A stretch of 64,000 bases of DNA from the NCBI GenBank assembly GCA_016926155.1, contig JAFGPC010000171.1:1-64000 (forward strand), given 5' to 3'. Source of the stretch: Sedimentisphaerales bacterium. Lineage in GTDB: Bacteria > Planctomycetota > Phycisphaerae > Sedimentisphaerales > Anaerohalosphaeraceae. The notes beneath the pieces are model-generated. The model was given only the letters and a program-made list of their open reading frames with translations, did not search any database and had not been told where the DNA came from. Shown one piece after another: positions 17,893 through 26,613 of this stretch. A program made the position numbers and the translations under genes. Position 1 is the first letter of the stretch, and each line of letters begins with the position of its first letter.

Positions 17893-18780
17893 ATGAGAAG
17901 TATGTGTAGTGTTCTGGTGGTTGCGTGTGTGTTCGGTGGGTATGGTCTTGCGGCCGAGGATATAGTTGCGCCGGGAGCAGAGCTTGAGGTGCTCAGCCGG
18001 GGTTTCAGTTTCACTGAAGGGCCCGCGGTCGATGTGGAGGGCAACGTCTATTTCACCGACCAGCCGAACGACCGCATTCTCAAGTGGGATACGCGCGATA
18101 TTTTGACTGTATTCATGAAACCGTGCGGACGGTCTAACGGATTGTACTTTGACAAGGAAGGTAACCTGTTGGCCTGCGCCGACGAGAAGAATGAACTGTG
18201 GCGGATTGATATACAGGGAAACCGCACTGTTGTTCTGGGCAAGTACAAGGATAAAATTCTAAACGGCCCAAATGACCTTTGGGTGCGGCCGGACGGGGGA
18301 ATATATTTTACCGATCCATTTTACAAACGTCCCTGGTGGCAACATGACGCCAGGCCGCAAGATGGTGAGTGTGTCTACTTCCTGTCCGCTGATGGAAAGA
18401 AGCTGATCCGTGTGGCAGACGATTTGCAGCAGCCCAACGGCATTATCGGTACGCCGGACGGCAAGACACTGTATGTGGCCGATATCCGGGCGGGTAAGAC
18501 GTATTCGTATTCCATCAATGCCGACGGGACATTGAGCAATAAAAAATTATTCTGTGAGCTGGGATCGGACGGAATGACCATCGATAACGAGGGCAACGTA
18601 TATCTGACCGGTCGTGGTGTATCGGTCTTTGATAAGGACGGCAAGAAAATTCGCCAGATCGATGTGCCCGAACGATGGACGGCCAATGTCACCTTCGGCG
18701 GCAAAGACCGAAAGACTCTCTTTATCACGGCCAGCAAGGGTCTCTACGCGATCAAGATGCGTACCATCGGTGTTCGTTAG
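17893..18780 (+). CDS. Exported SMP-30/gluconolactonase-like protein
   Basis: A 295-residue SMP-30/gluconolactonase-family beta-propeller. I chose the ATG at 17893, preceded by CGGAG at 7 bases, because it gives a clean signal peptide (MRSMCSVLVVACVFGGYGLAA). The open frame extends upstream into the HEAT gene. Visible family motifs are FSFTEGPAVDVEGNVYFTDQ, GPNDLWVRPDGGIYFTDPF and SDGMTIDNEGNVYLTG, with the metal-binding Glu, Asn and Asp in place. It is similar throughout to the 14254-15153 product but lacks the lipobox, so it should be periplasmic and soluble rather than lipidated. It probably opens a related lactone. Confidence 0.87.
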   Translation: MRSMCSVLVVACVFGGYGLAAEDIVAPGAELEVLSRGFSFTEGPAVDVEGNVYFTDQPNDRILKWDTRDILTVFMKPCGRSNGLYFDKEGNLLACADEKNELWRIDIQGNRTVVLGKYKDKILNGPNDLWVRPDGGIYFTDPFYKRPWWQHDARPQDGECVYFLSADGKKLIRVADDLQQPNGIIGTPDGKTLYVADIRAGKTYSYSINADGTLSNKKLFCELGSDGMTIDNEGNVYLTGRGVSVFDKDGKKIRQIDVPERWTANVTFGGKDRKTLFITASKGLYAIKMRTIGVR

Positions 18781-18866
18781 TCATAGGTGTCGTACGTGTC
18801 TTCCAGCAGCCGTCGGGAAGCGATTTCGACGTTTGGCAGGCTCCTGGCCGTCTCGATATACAAAAA

Positions 18867-18891
18867 AAGGCGAATCATTTCGATTCGCCTT
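18867..18891 (-). terminator. Intrinsic terminator of the PHP phosphoesterase gene
   Basis: A perfect 10-bp stem (18867-18876 with 18882-18891) closes a 5-base loop. Read on the minus strand it is followed by a run of seven T. It lies 27 bases past the PHP gene stop. On the plus strand the T run is missing, so it serves mainly the minus-strand gene. Confidence 0.8.
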
Positions 18892-18917
18892 CAATCGTTC
18901 CATTTGAAAGTAAGCAA

Positions 18918-19997
18918 TCAGTCAGCGTAAAACGTCGTTGAGAGAGAAAGGCCTTTGCCGGGTGCGGTACAGAGATTCGTGACTGTATAGGCCAGTTCTG
19001 CCTTGCCGTCTTTGTCGATGGGAATCTTGACAAAGGTGCTTTGCCCGGCTGGAAAAGTAATCGTCGATGGGCCGACTTTGCCGGTCCGCCGTAGCTCAAA
19101 ATCGATGTCCGATTCGTTGGTTACCAGAACAGAGACCGCATTCTTGCTCTGAACATATGGCTTTTGCACATGAATTGATGCCTCGAAGATCCCCTCAAGG
19201 AAGTCACCCTTGCCGATGATGGTATTGCCAAAATAAACAGCCGTCCGGCCCTTAAGTAGGGCTTCCTTGATGGCCTCGACGGTTTTTTCTCTGGCAAAGA
19301 CCAAAGTCATTGTGCGATGGTTTTCGGGCTGCATTTGGTCGTTGTCGGCTGGGCTGTGGATGTCACTGTTGCCCATCAGGGTAAAGTTGTGATTCAGTGC
19401 CCAGGTATGGGCGTCGGCATAGTGGCTGCGACCGTTCACAACCTCGACACCCTGGATTAGGCCTTTTTCACGGATCTGTTCATTGATATCGGCGATATAC
19501 TTTTCTCCGGGTTTGGCCTTCCAGCCCGGGTGATTCCAGAATACAAAGGCCTTTTGGGCCTTAGCCGCTTCGAGCACATCAAAGAAATCTTTTGTGTCCA
19601 GCGGATTGATATCATTAAGAAAGATGGCATTGAAATGACCGGGAGGGGTATTCCGGGTGATCTCCGTGCCTCGGATCAGGAGCAAGCCCAGACCCGCGGC
19701 TTTACCGGCGGCGATTTCATAGGGTCGGTTGTGATTGGTGGGAACATCCGCCTTGTGAGGCTGATATTCGATATGGTCGGTAATGCTGATGGCGTCAAGT
19801 CCCTCTCGCCATGCCTCATCGACCCGGACCGTTGGCCAGACCAGCCCGTCAGAGAAGACCGTATGCATGTGGAAATCACATTTAAGTGTCGTATAGCCAT
19901 AGATATCCGGGATGCGGATTTCCCGACGTTGTGCCCAGACGGGAAGGGCCAAAAGAGTCAATACAAGTAAAGTGACAATCAAAGCCGTCTTTCTCAT
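18918..19997 (-). CDS. Exported PHP-domain phosphoesterase (Sb-PDE-like)
   Basis: A 359-residue protein with a signal peptide ending near VWAQ. The PHP metal-site motifs are in order: CDFHMHTVFSDG, ISITDHIEYQP, RGTEIT, WNHPGW and GNSDIH. PHP domains hydrolyse phosphoesters with a trinuclear metal centre. This exported subgroup resembles proteins annotated as Sb-PDE family phosphodiesterases. The C-terminal 90 or so residues are beta-rich and may form a separate domain. The ATG at 19997, 9 bases after GGAGG, is preferred over a TTG two codons earlier. It is monocistronic, with its own terminator. Confidence 0.82.
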   Translation of the reverse strand: MRKTALIVTLLVLTLLALPVWAQRREIRIPDIYGYTTLKCDFHMHTVFSDGLVWPTVRVDEAWREGLDAISITDHIEYQPHKADVPTNHNRPYEIAAGKAAGLGLLLIRGTEITRNTPPGHFNAIFLNDINPLDTKDFFDVLEAAKAQKAFVFWNHPGWKAKPGEKYIADINEQIREKGLIQGVEVVNGRSHYADAHTWALNHNFTLMGNSDIHSPADNDQMQPENHRTMTLVFAREKTVEAIKEALLKGRTAVYFGNTIIGKGDFLEGIFEASIHVQKPYVQSKNAVSVLVTNESDIDFELRRTGKVGPSTITFPAGQSTFVKIPIDKDGKAELAYTVTNLCTAPGKGLSLSTTFYAD

Positions 19998-20039
19998 TTT
20001 CAATTTCCTCCGAAATCAAGGTTATTAATACAAAGTAAT

Positions 20040-20048
20040 ATTATACCA
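20040..20048 (-). promoter_or_regulatory. Extended -10 promoter for the PHP gene
   Basis: On the minus strand TGG is followed directly by TATAAT (20045-20040), an extended -10 element about 43 bases from the start codon. No good -35 box is seen at the expected distance. Confidence 0.45.
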
Positions 20049-20170
20049 TATTTAGGGATGGTTGGGTAAGTATGTTATTATAAAGTTGTGAGTTTTCAAT
20101 ATATTCCACAGCCTTGATCGGAGAACCAGAAAACGTAAATCTTATGCTTGGAATTGCATCTACCGAATGA

Positions 20171-23100
20171 TTATTGATCTATTCCAAAATGCCAGTGGGC
20201 AGACAATTCCGAAAAATCAGATAAATTGATAACTTGATCCCCGTCCGGCAACGGATAGATATCGGCCGGATCGGTTTTATTTTCCAACCATGCGGAAGTT
20301 AAAAGAATCAGATCACTCAGATCAACGACACCGTTTTGGTTGATATCAGGTGATCGTTGTGTAGGAATGAGGATAAATTCGTCTGGTGTCTGTAGTTCAC
20401 AGGCGCCGATATCAACAATAGTATCATCATCACCGTCTCCATCTGAGATCCTTTCCTGTCCATAAAGATCCAGCGGAATCTGCTCGGTTGTATTTCCGTC
20501 TTGATCCAGATCTGCAGTATCCACCGGCAGCCAGTCGTTATCCCCCGCATCCACACAAGGGGAACCATCGAGCAATCGCAGGTTATCATCCCAAGTGCCG
20601 ACGATACAGTCCGATCCGTTAGGATCTACAAACAGAGGATCCTCATGGATCAGATCCCAGTCGTACACTGTACAATCTCCGCTCTGGTAAACAGAGTTTT
20701 TATCACCCGGATAAGCACAGCGAATCAAATAAAGATCGCTATTATTCAGAGACAATTGATGGTTGCCGGGATCGGTATTAAGCCAGACGATACTGTTGAC
20801 CAGACGACCGACACTGCCGTTTCGTGCGTACAGCGCTCCACCGTAACTCTGAATGGACTTGTTGCCGTAAAAAGTACAGCTTAAAAAATCAGTAAGAATA
20901 GCACCATACCCTTCCAGAGCGCCGCCGGAATAGGTCGCCGTGTTTCCTGTAAAAAGGCAGTTTGTGATTGTGGGGCCGCAGTTGTTGTTTGAAACGGCTC
21001 CGCCATAATTGGCTGAGTTGCCGATGAACACACAATTGGTAAAAGCTCGTGTTGACTGGGCCCCCTTATTGAACACTGCCCCGCCGCTGTATGCGGCCGT
21101 ATTCTGAATGAAGGAACAATCGACGATGGAAACATCGCTGTCCTGATTGTAGATACCGCCGCCTCCGGGAATTTCAACGGCTCGGTTTCCTTCCAGTCTG
21201 CAGTGGATGATCGTCACGTTACTGTCTTCATTATAGATACCGCCGCCGCTGTATGCACTGTTTTCCACAAAATAACAGGAACGAATACAGACCGATGCCT
21301 GAAGGTTATATATACCACCACCGCGATAAACGTCACCGTTTCCTCCATAGATGGTAAATCCTTCCAGCAAAGTATTGTTGTTTGTGTCGTTTCCTGTCAC
21401 GACATGATAGGCATTATCGTCACGATTTATAAAATCTGGCTGATCATTCCCGTTGAGATCACCACTAAGTATCGTTTCATACAACTGAATGTCTCTCTTA
21501 TTGGGATCCGGCATTGCATATCCTGCATATCCGCCTCTTAATGAAACACCGCTGACTAATTGAAATGTTACCGATCGATTGTCAGGAGGATCTGTTTGCT
21601 GAGTGGGAATATATGTTCCTTCCGCCACCAGAATTTCATCTCCGCTTTCAGCCACATCCAAAGCTGCTTGGAGACTCCTAAAGGCATCATTCCAATTTGT
21701 CCCATCATTCAGTCCCGGAGCATCTCTATCAACATAAATGATGGTTGGTGGTTTTTGCCCGACAAAATCCACCTGCCATAGGTTACCTGAAACAGGAGAC
21801 AAGTGTCTCGATTTACTGGTTCTCACCGTCTGATCGGTAAACAGGAATCCCGCCTTACTGGTCCGAATCGTGAAAGTGGTGTCCGAAGGCAATTTCGAAA
21901 AGGCATAAATCCCCTTTTGGTTTGTTGTCGTTTTAAATTGTGTAGCGCCATGTTGAAACGCAGTAACCAGAACATCGGAGATCGGACTTCCTGATGTATC
22001 CGTTATACGTCCGCTGATAATTTCACCGGTGCCTTCGAGGTAGATATTGTATACGCATTTGTAAACGGATTCGAAGGTTACATAAGAGGTTGGAATAGCA
22101 GGCAGATTATACCATGCATCATCCAATCCGCTCCAACCGAGATTCAGATGGTGATACAGAGTGTCGCTTTCATATCCATAACCGTCCGTGACGATGGCAT
22201 GCCCGCCGTCGGAGGAAGATATTCCTAAAATAACCGGCCTCCCATCGTCCAGATTCGGATTCACCATAGTATTCAAGCCGGGACCAATATTGTGAGCCGA
22301 ATTGTATCCTTGAATAGCGTTGTCGTATCCAAAAACAGACCTCAGGGAATAGGCACAGGTGAGTGTATTGGCGCCGGATGCCCACGCGCCGTACCACATT
22401 CCCACGGAGATGCCGGAATCATAGCAAAGCGCACCGATAGCCTCTCGTTGCGTGTCCGTGATACTGCAATCCGGAATCAGCGTCATATCGGTCCAGAGAT
22501 AGGGGCCTCCCATCTCGTCGCCCCCGCGCAAACAAGCGGATTGAGCAACTCTGTCGACATAGATAGTAAAACAATCTGCCGATGGGCCGACTTGAGGATA
22601 TTCATAAAATCGAAGCACTTGGGCCAGGGCAGTCGCCACACAACCGCATACATAGTTTTTCGGCGTATAATAATTATAGCAATGCGAACCGCATACAGAC
22701 GCCTGATTCCATTGGCTCGTAAGTAACGGGGCCACGCGAACATCAGAAACCTGAGGCAGCGGCTCCCTTTTTATAGAGCCTTCCGATTTTCCGGCTGACA
22801 GAATGAGCGTTTGCCATTTTTTTTGCGCGGCGGAAAGAACACTGTTTTGTCTTGGTGAATTCTTCTGTTGTACTGCGGTTATCATCCTGATTTTCAGATC
22901 GCTGTTGACCAATGTAGCTAAGGGATTCTTTGGATTGTCGTCGTAAGAACCATTATTGGCAAAGGAGATAATTGGTTCTATTTTCTTGTCCCCTGAAACA
23001 ACAATAAAACCGGAAGGATGTAAATTGACGACGTAATAGAGTGGATCGGATTGTCCTTTCTTGAACGTTTCGATATTTCGGAGTGCATATCCAATATCGT

Positions 23101-23254
23101 TTTCAAACGGATGAGGATGGATCGTAAGCCAGCCCTTTGCAGCGAGAGCCACTTCGTCTTGGCACGCAGATTCGGCAATCAGAGTTTGATTGGTTTGCAC
23201 GATAAATAGCAAAGAGATTCCTATTATATAAGGTACCGTTTGTTTTATGTTCAT
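20171..23254 (-). CDS. Secreted C10 (streptopain-type) cysteine peptidase fused to beta-helix and dockerin-like tail
   Basis: A 1027-residue multidomain protein. Order: signal peptide (about residues 1-25); Spi-like propeptide with YYVVNLHPSGFIVVSGD; C10 peptidase with catalytic Cys in CGCVATALAQVLRFYEYP near 203-206 and His in GGHAIVTDGYG near 350; a carboxypeptidase-regulatory-like beta-sandwich (SGRITDTSGSPISDVLV) near 410-480; a right-handed beta-helix of the Pmp/autotransporter-like type with repeats NCVFIGNSANYGGAV; and a dockerin-like tail (DINQNGVVDLSDLILLTSAWL with a second half-repeat). The ATG at 23254 has AAAGGAT 6 bases upstream; the frame is open 54 codons further but lacks a second signal. 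Likely an extracellular, surface-tethered protease secreted by T2SS (inference). Confidence 0.88.
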   Translation of the reverse strand: MNIKQTVPYIIGISLLFIVQTNQTLIAESACQDEVALAAKGWLTIHPHPFENDIGYALRNIETFKKGQSDPLYYVVNLHPSGFIVVSGDKKIEPIISFANNGSYDDNPKNPLATLVNSDLKIRMITAVQQKNSPRQNSVLSAAQKKWQTLILSAGKSEGSIKREPLPQVSDVRVAPLLTSQWNQASVCGSHCYNYYTPKNYVCGCVATALAQVLRFYEYPQVGPSADCFTIYVDRVAQSACLRGGDEMGGPYLWTDMTLIPDCSITDTQREAIGALCYDSGISVGMWYGAWASGANTLTCAYSLRSVFGYDNAIQGYNSAHNIGPGLNTMVNPNLDDGRPVILGISSSDGGHAIVTDGYGYESDTLYHHLNLGWSGLDDAWYNLPAIPTSYVTFESVYKCVYNIYLEGTGEIISGRITDTSGSPISDVLVTAFQHGATQFKTTTNQKGIYAFSKLPSDTTFTIRTSKAGFLFTDQTVRTSKSRHLSPVSGNLWQVDFVGQKPPTIIYVDRDAPGLNDGTNWNDAFRSLQAALDVAESGDEILVAEGTYIPTQQTDPPDNRSVTFQLVSGVSLRGGYAGYAMPDPNKRDIQLYETILSGDLNGNDQPDFINRDDNAYHVVTGNDTNNNTLLEGFTIYGGNGDVYRGGGIYNLQASVCIRSCYFVENSAYSGGGIYNEDSNVTIIHCRLEGNRAVEIPGGGGIYNQDSDVSIVDCSFIQNTAAYSGGAVFNKGAQSTRAFTNCVFIGNSANYGGAVSNNNCGPTITNCLFTGNTATYSGGALEGYGAILTDFLSCTFYGNKSIQSYGGALYARNGSVGRLVNSIVWLNTDPGNHQLSLNNSDLYLIRCAYPGDKNSVYQSGDCTVYDWDLIHEDPLFVDPNGSDCIVGTWDDNLRLLDGSPCVDAGDNDWLPVDTADLDQDGNTTEQIPLDLYGQERISDGDGDDDTIVDIGACELQTPDEFILIPTQRSPDINQNGVVDLSDLILLTSAWLENKTDPADIYPLPDGDQVINLSDFSELSAHWHFGIDQ

Positions 23255-24011
23255 TTTGAGATCCTTTCCAAACTTACAATTTCTCGTATCTGGACTTGTA
23301 CAATTCCATGTTGAAGTCAAATGCGCTTTGACAAGTTTGAATGTCCGGCGAACATCATCGATATTAAAGGCGGCAAACAATGTAATGTTATGAAAGGTCT
23401 TTTGGGAAGCTGACATGCAGGCTTATGCAGCAGTTGTCGCGTGTTTTAATGCCTAAAGTTCTGTGACGAAAGATGTGTAGAAACCTGTATACCAGAACGA
23501 TCTCATATGTCTTGTGAATTCAACAGTAGATGGTACCGAATATACATCCGGCTATGCTTCATAGTGTCTTGCCGCCAGGTTCGAAACGTACAGCGTTTAT
23601 CGTAATAAATGTAAACACGGAAATTGGTTACAGTGCTCCTTTCCTGGACCCACTTCTTCCGCTGGGATGCTCCAAAAACATGAATGTTTTAGACACTATA
23701 CGATCAATCCAGTCCAATCTATTAAAAAGAGCGGATTTTCCTGAAATCCCCAAGTTAAATGGACTTATAACATAAGCCTCTCTATTTAAACTATTTTGCG
23801 GATTCTATTCCTTGTCAATAAGGGAAATTACTGATTTTACGAAGAAAATATCATCAACTCATCGTTCTATAGAAAAAAATAAGTCACTCTATCATTACAG
23901 GTGGGAAAGCTTACCTGAATTTGTTTTACATTTTATGCCGCAAAACGTCCGTCTAAGTCACTATTTTACAGAAGATTCGAGTCTTTGCGTTTTTTTGATC
24001 GGCTCTGTGGG
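23255..24011. other. Long AT-rich intergenic region without recognised gene
   Basis: About 750 bases with lower GC than the genes on either side. Open frames on the plus strand (for example 23530-23775 and from 23812) show no signal peptide, domain or ribosome site that I can recognise. No tRNA-like cloverleaf or direct repeat is visible. It may be a decayed gene or the long leader of the minus-strand peptidase gene. Confidence 0.5.
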
Positions 24012-24017
24012 TATAAT
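24012..24017 (+). promoter_or_regulatory. Candidate -10 box of the sigma factor gene
   Basis: A TATAAT hexamer lies 30 bases before the sigma-factor ATG. The upstream sequence is T-rich (a run of seven T near 23990), but no -35 box with correct spacing is present. It may be an activator-dependent or non-standard promoter. Confidence 0.35.
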
Positions 24018-24047
24018 TAAGAAAAAGGCAAGGCGGAGCGAAGCCTT

Positions 24048-24590
24048 ATGGCGACAAGCGATCAATATTATGTCGGTCGTTGCCTGGACGGGCATCCGGA
24101 TGATTTCCGTCATCTGGTCCGGCGGTATCATCCGGTCCTGATGGTGCATCTGGTCGGCCGGACAGGCAGTGCGGAACAGGCGGAAGAAGTGCTGCAGGAA
24201 ACCTTTGTTCGCAGCTATTTCAGCCTGTCGAAGCTGAAAAATCCCAATAGCTTCTTTCCATGGCTCATGGGAATCAGCAACCGGGTGGTCATGGAGCAGC
24301 AGCGTCAAAGGCATCGGCAGTCCGAGGCGATCGAGCATCTGGCCGAACAGCCCAAGCCTCAACGAGCGTCCCATGACCATTCCCTGGCTCATACGATCGC
24401 CCAATTACCCAACTTCTATCGGGAATTGATTTTACTTCGCTATTATGGCGATTTTTCCTGTAAGGAGATCGCCCAAAAGCTTGAGATGCCCATCGGCACG
24501 ATCACAAAAACGTTGTCCCGAGCATATGCTCTCTTGCGGGAAATGCTTCGGAACCAGGAGTGTGTACAAGATTGTGAGGTGCAACAATGA
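24048..24590 (+). CDS. ECF-type RNA polymerase sigma factor
   Basis: A 180-residue ECF sigma factor. Region 2 spans about residues 10-80 (DDFRHLVRRYHPVLMVHLVG, then AEEVLQETFVRSYFSLSKL and FFPWLMGISNRVV). Region 4 spans about 110-170 (LPNFYRELILLRYYGDFSCKE with the helix-turn-helix IAQKLEMPIGTITKTLSRA). Length and missing regions 1 and 3 fit the group. The gene overlaps its downstream anti-sigma gene by 4 bases (ATGA), typical of sigma/anti-sigma pairs. Its own target promoters cannot be told from this window. Confidence 0.93.
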   Translation: MATSDQYYVGRCLDGHPDDFRHLVRRYHPVLMVHLVGRTGSAEQAEEVLQETFVRSYFSLSKLKNPNSFFPWLMGISNRVVMEQQRQRHRQSEAIEHLAEQPKPQRASHDHSLAHTIAQLPNFYRELILLRYYGDFSCKEIAQKLEMPIGTITKTLSRAYALLREMLRNQECVQDCEVQQ

Positions 24591-25984
24591 ACTGCATTGA
24601 AATTCAGGAACAACTCGTTGCGTATGTGGAAGGTTTACTGGGAGAAGAGCAGCACAACCAGGTTCAGAGCCACTTGAGTGAATGCCTGACATGCAGCGAG
24701 GAACTGGCAGCGATTCAAGGTCTTCACAGTCGACTGGTTACCGACAGCAAATCGTATGTGGATGACGGAATTGAAAATGTAGTGATCGACCGGATCTTCC
24801 GCGAGCAGCAATTCCAACTGCGCTGCGCCGACAAGGCCCGGAATCGACTGAGACTAAGGAGACTGATCATGAGCCGATTTGGAAAACTGGCCGTAGCGGC
24901 CGTAGCGATTATCGCGGTACTGGTGAGTATTATTCTATTTCAGGGCACAAGTGTCGATCTCAAAGCCGTACAGGAGAAATTGAATGCCATAGCGACGATT
25001 ACCTATCGTATCCAGATGACAATGACGGGGATCCCGGGAATGCCCAAGGATAAGCCGATGGAGATACAGATGGAGGCGTATATCTCTACCGAATATGGAA
25101 TCCGGATGAATTCGACAGTGCATGCAGGAGAGGAGAATATCGAACAAAGTACCTTCGTTTCGATTAAGGATGGGGCGGTTATCAGCTTAATGCCGCAGCA
25201 AAAGAAATATTTGAAAATCACCTTAACAGATGACCTCTTTGAAAAAATGCAGGAGGAAAATGGGGATCCGCGTGCGATTGTGGATACGTTTTTGGACAAT
25301 GGATATACTTCTCTGGGACGCAGTGAAATCGATGGCATCACAGTGGAAGGTTTCGAAACGGATAAAGCGCCGGCTGCCAAAGCCCTCTCCAGTAGCGGGA
25401 TTGGTCGGGTGTGGGTGGATGTTAAAACAAATATGCCGGTCCTGGTGGAACTGGAAACAACGGCAGAAGACGGTTCCCAGTCAATCTTCATGACCATCGA
25501 TAATTTTGAATTCAATGTACCTTTGACTGCAGACCTGTTTGAAGTAACCATCCCGGAAGACTACGAAGCGCTTATGGAAACGGATCTGGGCGAGGGTACT
25601 ATTGCCGAAAATTTGGCGGAAGGATTAGCCTTTTTCGCTAAGATATCCAAGGGACGATATCCCAAGGCCTTGTCGCCGTTGGACATAGCCCAGGAAATGG
25701 GGAAAATTGTGGAGAGTTGGAAAGAAGATAAATCCCAAATCCCCGATGAACCCGATGAGAATGCCATGAAAGCTATGATGAAACTCCAATTGGGCTGCAC
25801 ATCCCTTACCATGATGTCCGCCCAAGGAAAGGATGTGGCCTACTACGGCGAGACGGTTGGGCCCAATGACGTGGGCAAGGTCCTGGTGCGATGGAAGGAG
25901 GACAACGGGAACTATACGGTGATCTACGGTGACCTGCGGGTCGAAGAAGTAAGCCCGGAGAAGCTGGCCGAGCTGGAAAAGTAA
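24587..25984 (+). CDS. Membrane anti-sigma factor with zf-HC2 domain and large periplasmic LolA-like region
   Basis: A 465-residue protein. The N-terminal cytoplasmic part has a zinc-binding anti-sigma signature, HLSECLTC (His-x3-Cys-x2-Cys) near residues 29-36. A single transmembrane helix follows near residues 100-120 (FGKLAVAAVAIIAVLVSIILF). The remaining 340 residues are periplasmic: a beta-rich domain resembling LolA/LolB-like lipoprotein-binding or DUF2092 regions (TITYRIQMTMTGIPGMP, then GRVWVDVKTNMPVLVEL), ending in a segment with GVG-type turns. The domain may sense an envelope lipid or lipoprotein state and control the sigma factor. The start overlaps the sigma stop. The terminator at 26012 ends the operon. 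Confidence 0.8.
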   Translation: MNCIEIQEQLVAYVEGLLGEEQHNQVQSHLSECLTCSEELAAIQGLHSRLVTDSKSYVDDGIENVVIDRIFREQQFQLRCADKARNRLRLRRLIMSRFGKLAVAAVAIIAVLVSIILFQGTSVDLKAVQEKLNAIATITYRIQMTMTGIPGMPKDKPMEIQMEAYISTEYGIRMNSTVHAGEENIEQSTFVSIKDGAVISLMPQQKKYLKITLTDDLFEKMQEENGDPRAIVDTFLDNGYTSLGRSEIDGITVEGFETDKAPAAKALSSSGIGRVWVDVKTNMPVLVELETTAEDGSQSIFMTIDNFEFNVPLTADLFEVTIPEDYEALMETDLGEGTIAENLAEGLAFFAKISKGRYPKALSPLDIAQEMGKIVESWKEDKSQIPDEPDENAMKAMMKLQLGCTSLTMMSAQGKDVAYYGETVGPNDVGKVLVRWKEDNGNYTVIYGDLRVEEVSPEKLAELEK

Positions 25985-26011
25985 TTCGGATCACCCAATC
26001 CGACTCAAAGA

Positions 26012-26050
26012 AAACAGACAGATCAATCATTTAGTTTGGTCTGTCTGTTT
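26012..26050 (+). terminator. Intrinsic terminator of the sigma/anti-sigma operon
   Basis: An 11-bp perfect stem (26012-26022 with 26040-26050), extendable by two further pairs including one G-T, encloses a loop of 13 to 17 bases. T-rich sequence follows. It starts 28 bases past the anti-sigma stop. Confidence 0.7.
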
Positions 26051-26155
26051 CATTATAAATCAAAGCCGGTCAGATGTTATTCAGGAAACCGACTTGCTAT
26101 CCTCCTCTATATATCTGAGGGCATAGCAACACGTAATTGGTATTGTTTTTTATGA

Positions 26156-26551
26156 TTACTTAACGGCCTCATAGTGTTTTAACTTGTAGTTTGCATCATA
26201 GTAAAGGATGAATACCGTTGCCTCCTCCTGGGTGGCTATTTCCAGAGGAGTGCCGACAATCTCCCATAATCCCAAGGTCACTACATCCATTGTGGTATGA
26301 CCAACGATCGCCAGGGTCTTTGTCTCTTTTGTTCCAGCGTTTTCTACAAGTTTATAAATGTCCTTACATCCCCCATCATCCGTCCTTGTGCTCATGTAGG
26401 GCGCTCCCAGCACGTGGACAATGTCATCACGGTTCCCTCCAACACGGATTACCGAAAGATCTTTTCGGGTTTGTTTCTTACCTGCCATTATAGCGGAGCA
26501 ACCCTGAATCAATACCAACACACATAAAAGGAACAAATACGCTTTCTTCAT
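26156..26551 (-). CDS. Small lipoprotein with BamE/SmpA-like motif
   Basis: A 131-residue lipoprotein: signal MKKAYLFLLCVLVLIQGC with a QGC lipobox, Cys at residue 18. The first half has the SmpA/OmlA/BamE-like pattern VIRVGGNRDDIVHVLGAPY, a helix-turn-helix start followed by a Gly-Ala-Pro turn. The middle (GHTTMDVVTLGLWEIVGTPLE) could be a Gly-rich amphipathic segment. AAAGGGG precedes the ATG by 5 bases. BamE proper helps outer-membrane protein assembly, but this protein is probably only fold-related. No partner genes adjacent. Confidence 0.6.
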   Translation of the reverse strand: MKKAYLFLLCVLVLIQGCSAIMAGKKQTRKDLSVIRVGGNRDDIVHVLGAPYMSTRTDDGGCKDIYKLVENAGTKETKTLAIVGHTTMDVVTLGLWEIVGTPLEIATQEEATVFILYYDANYKLKHYEAVK

Positions 26552-26613
26552 AAATTACCCCTTTCCTAAAATTATCTTTCTATTCGTAGCATGGATTTAT
26601 GCTCTATAAGAAA

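Noticed and set aside
23530-24141. Short plus-strand frames before the sigma factor
   Set aside because: No ribosome site, domain or signal peptide, and the last one overlaps the sigma-factor gene in another frame.
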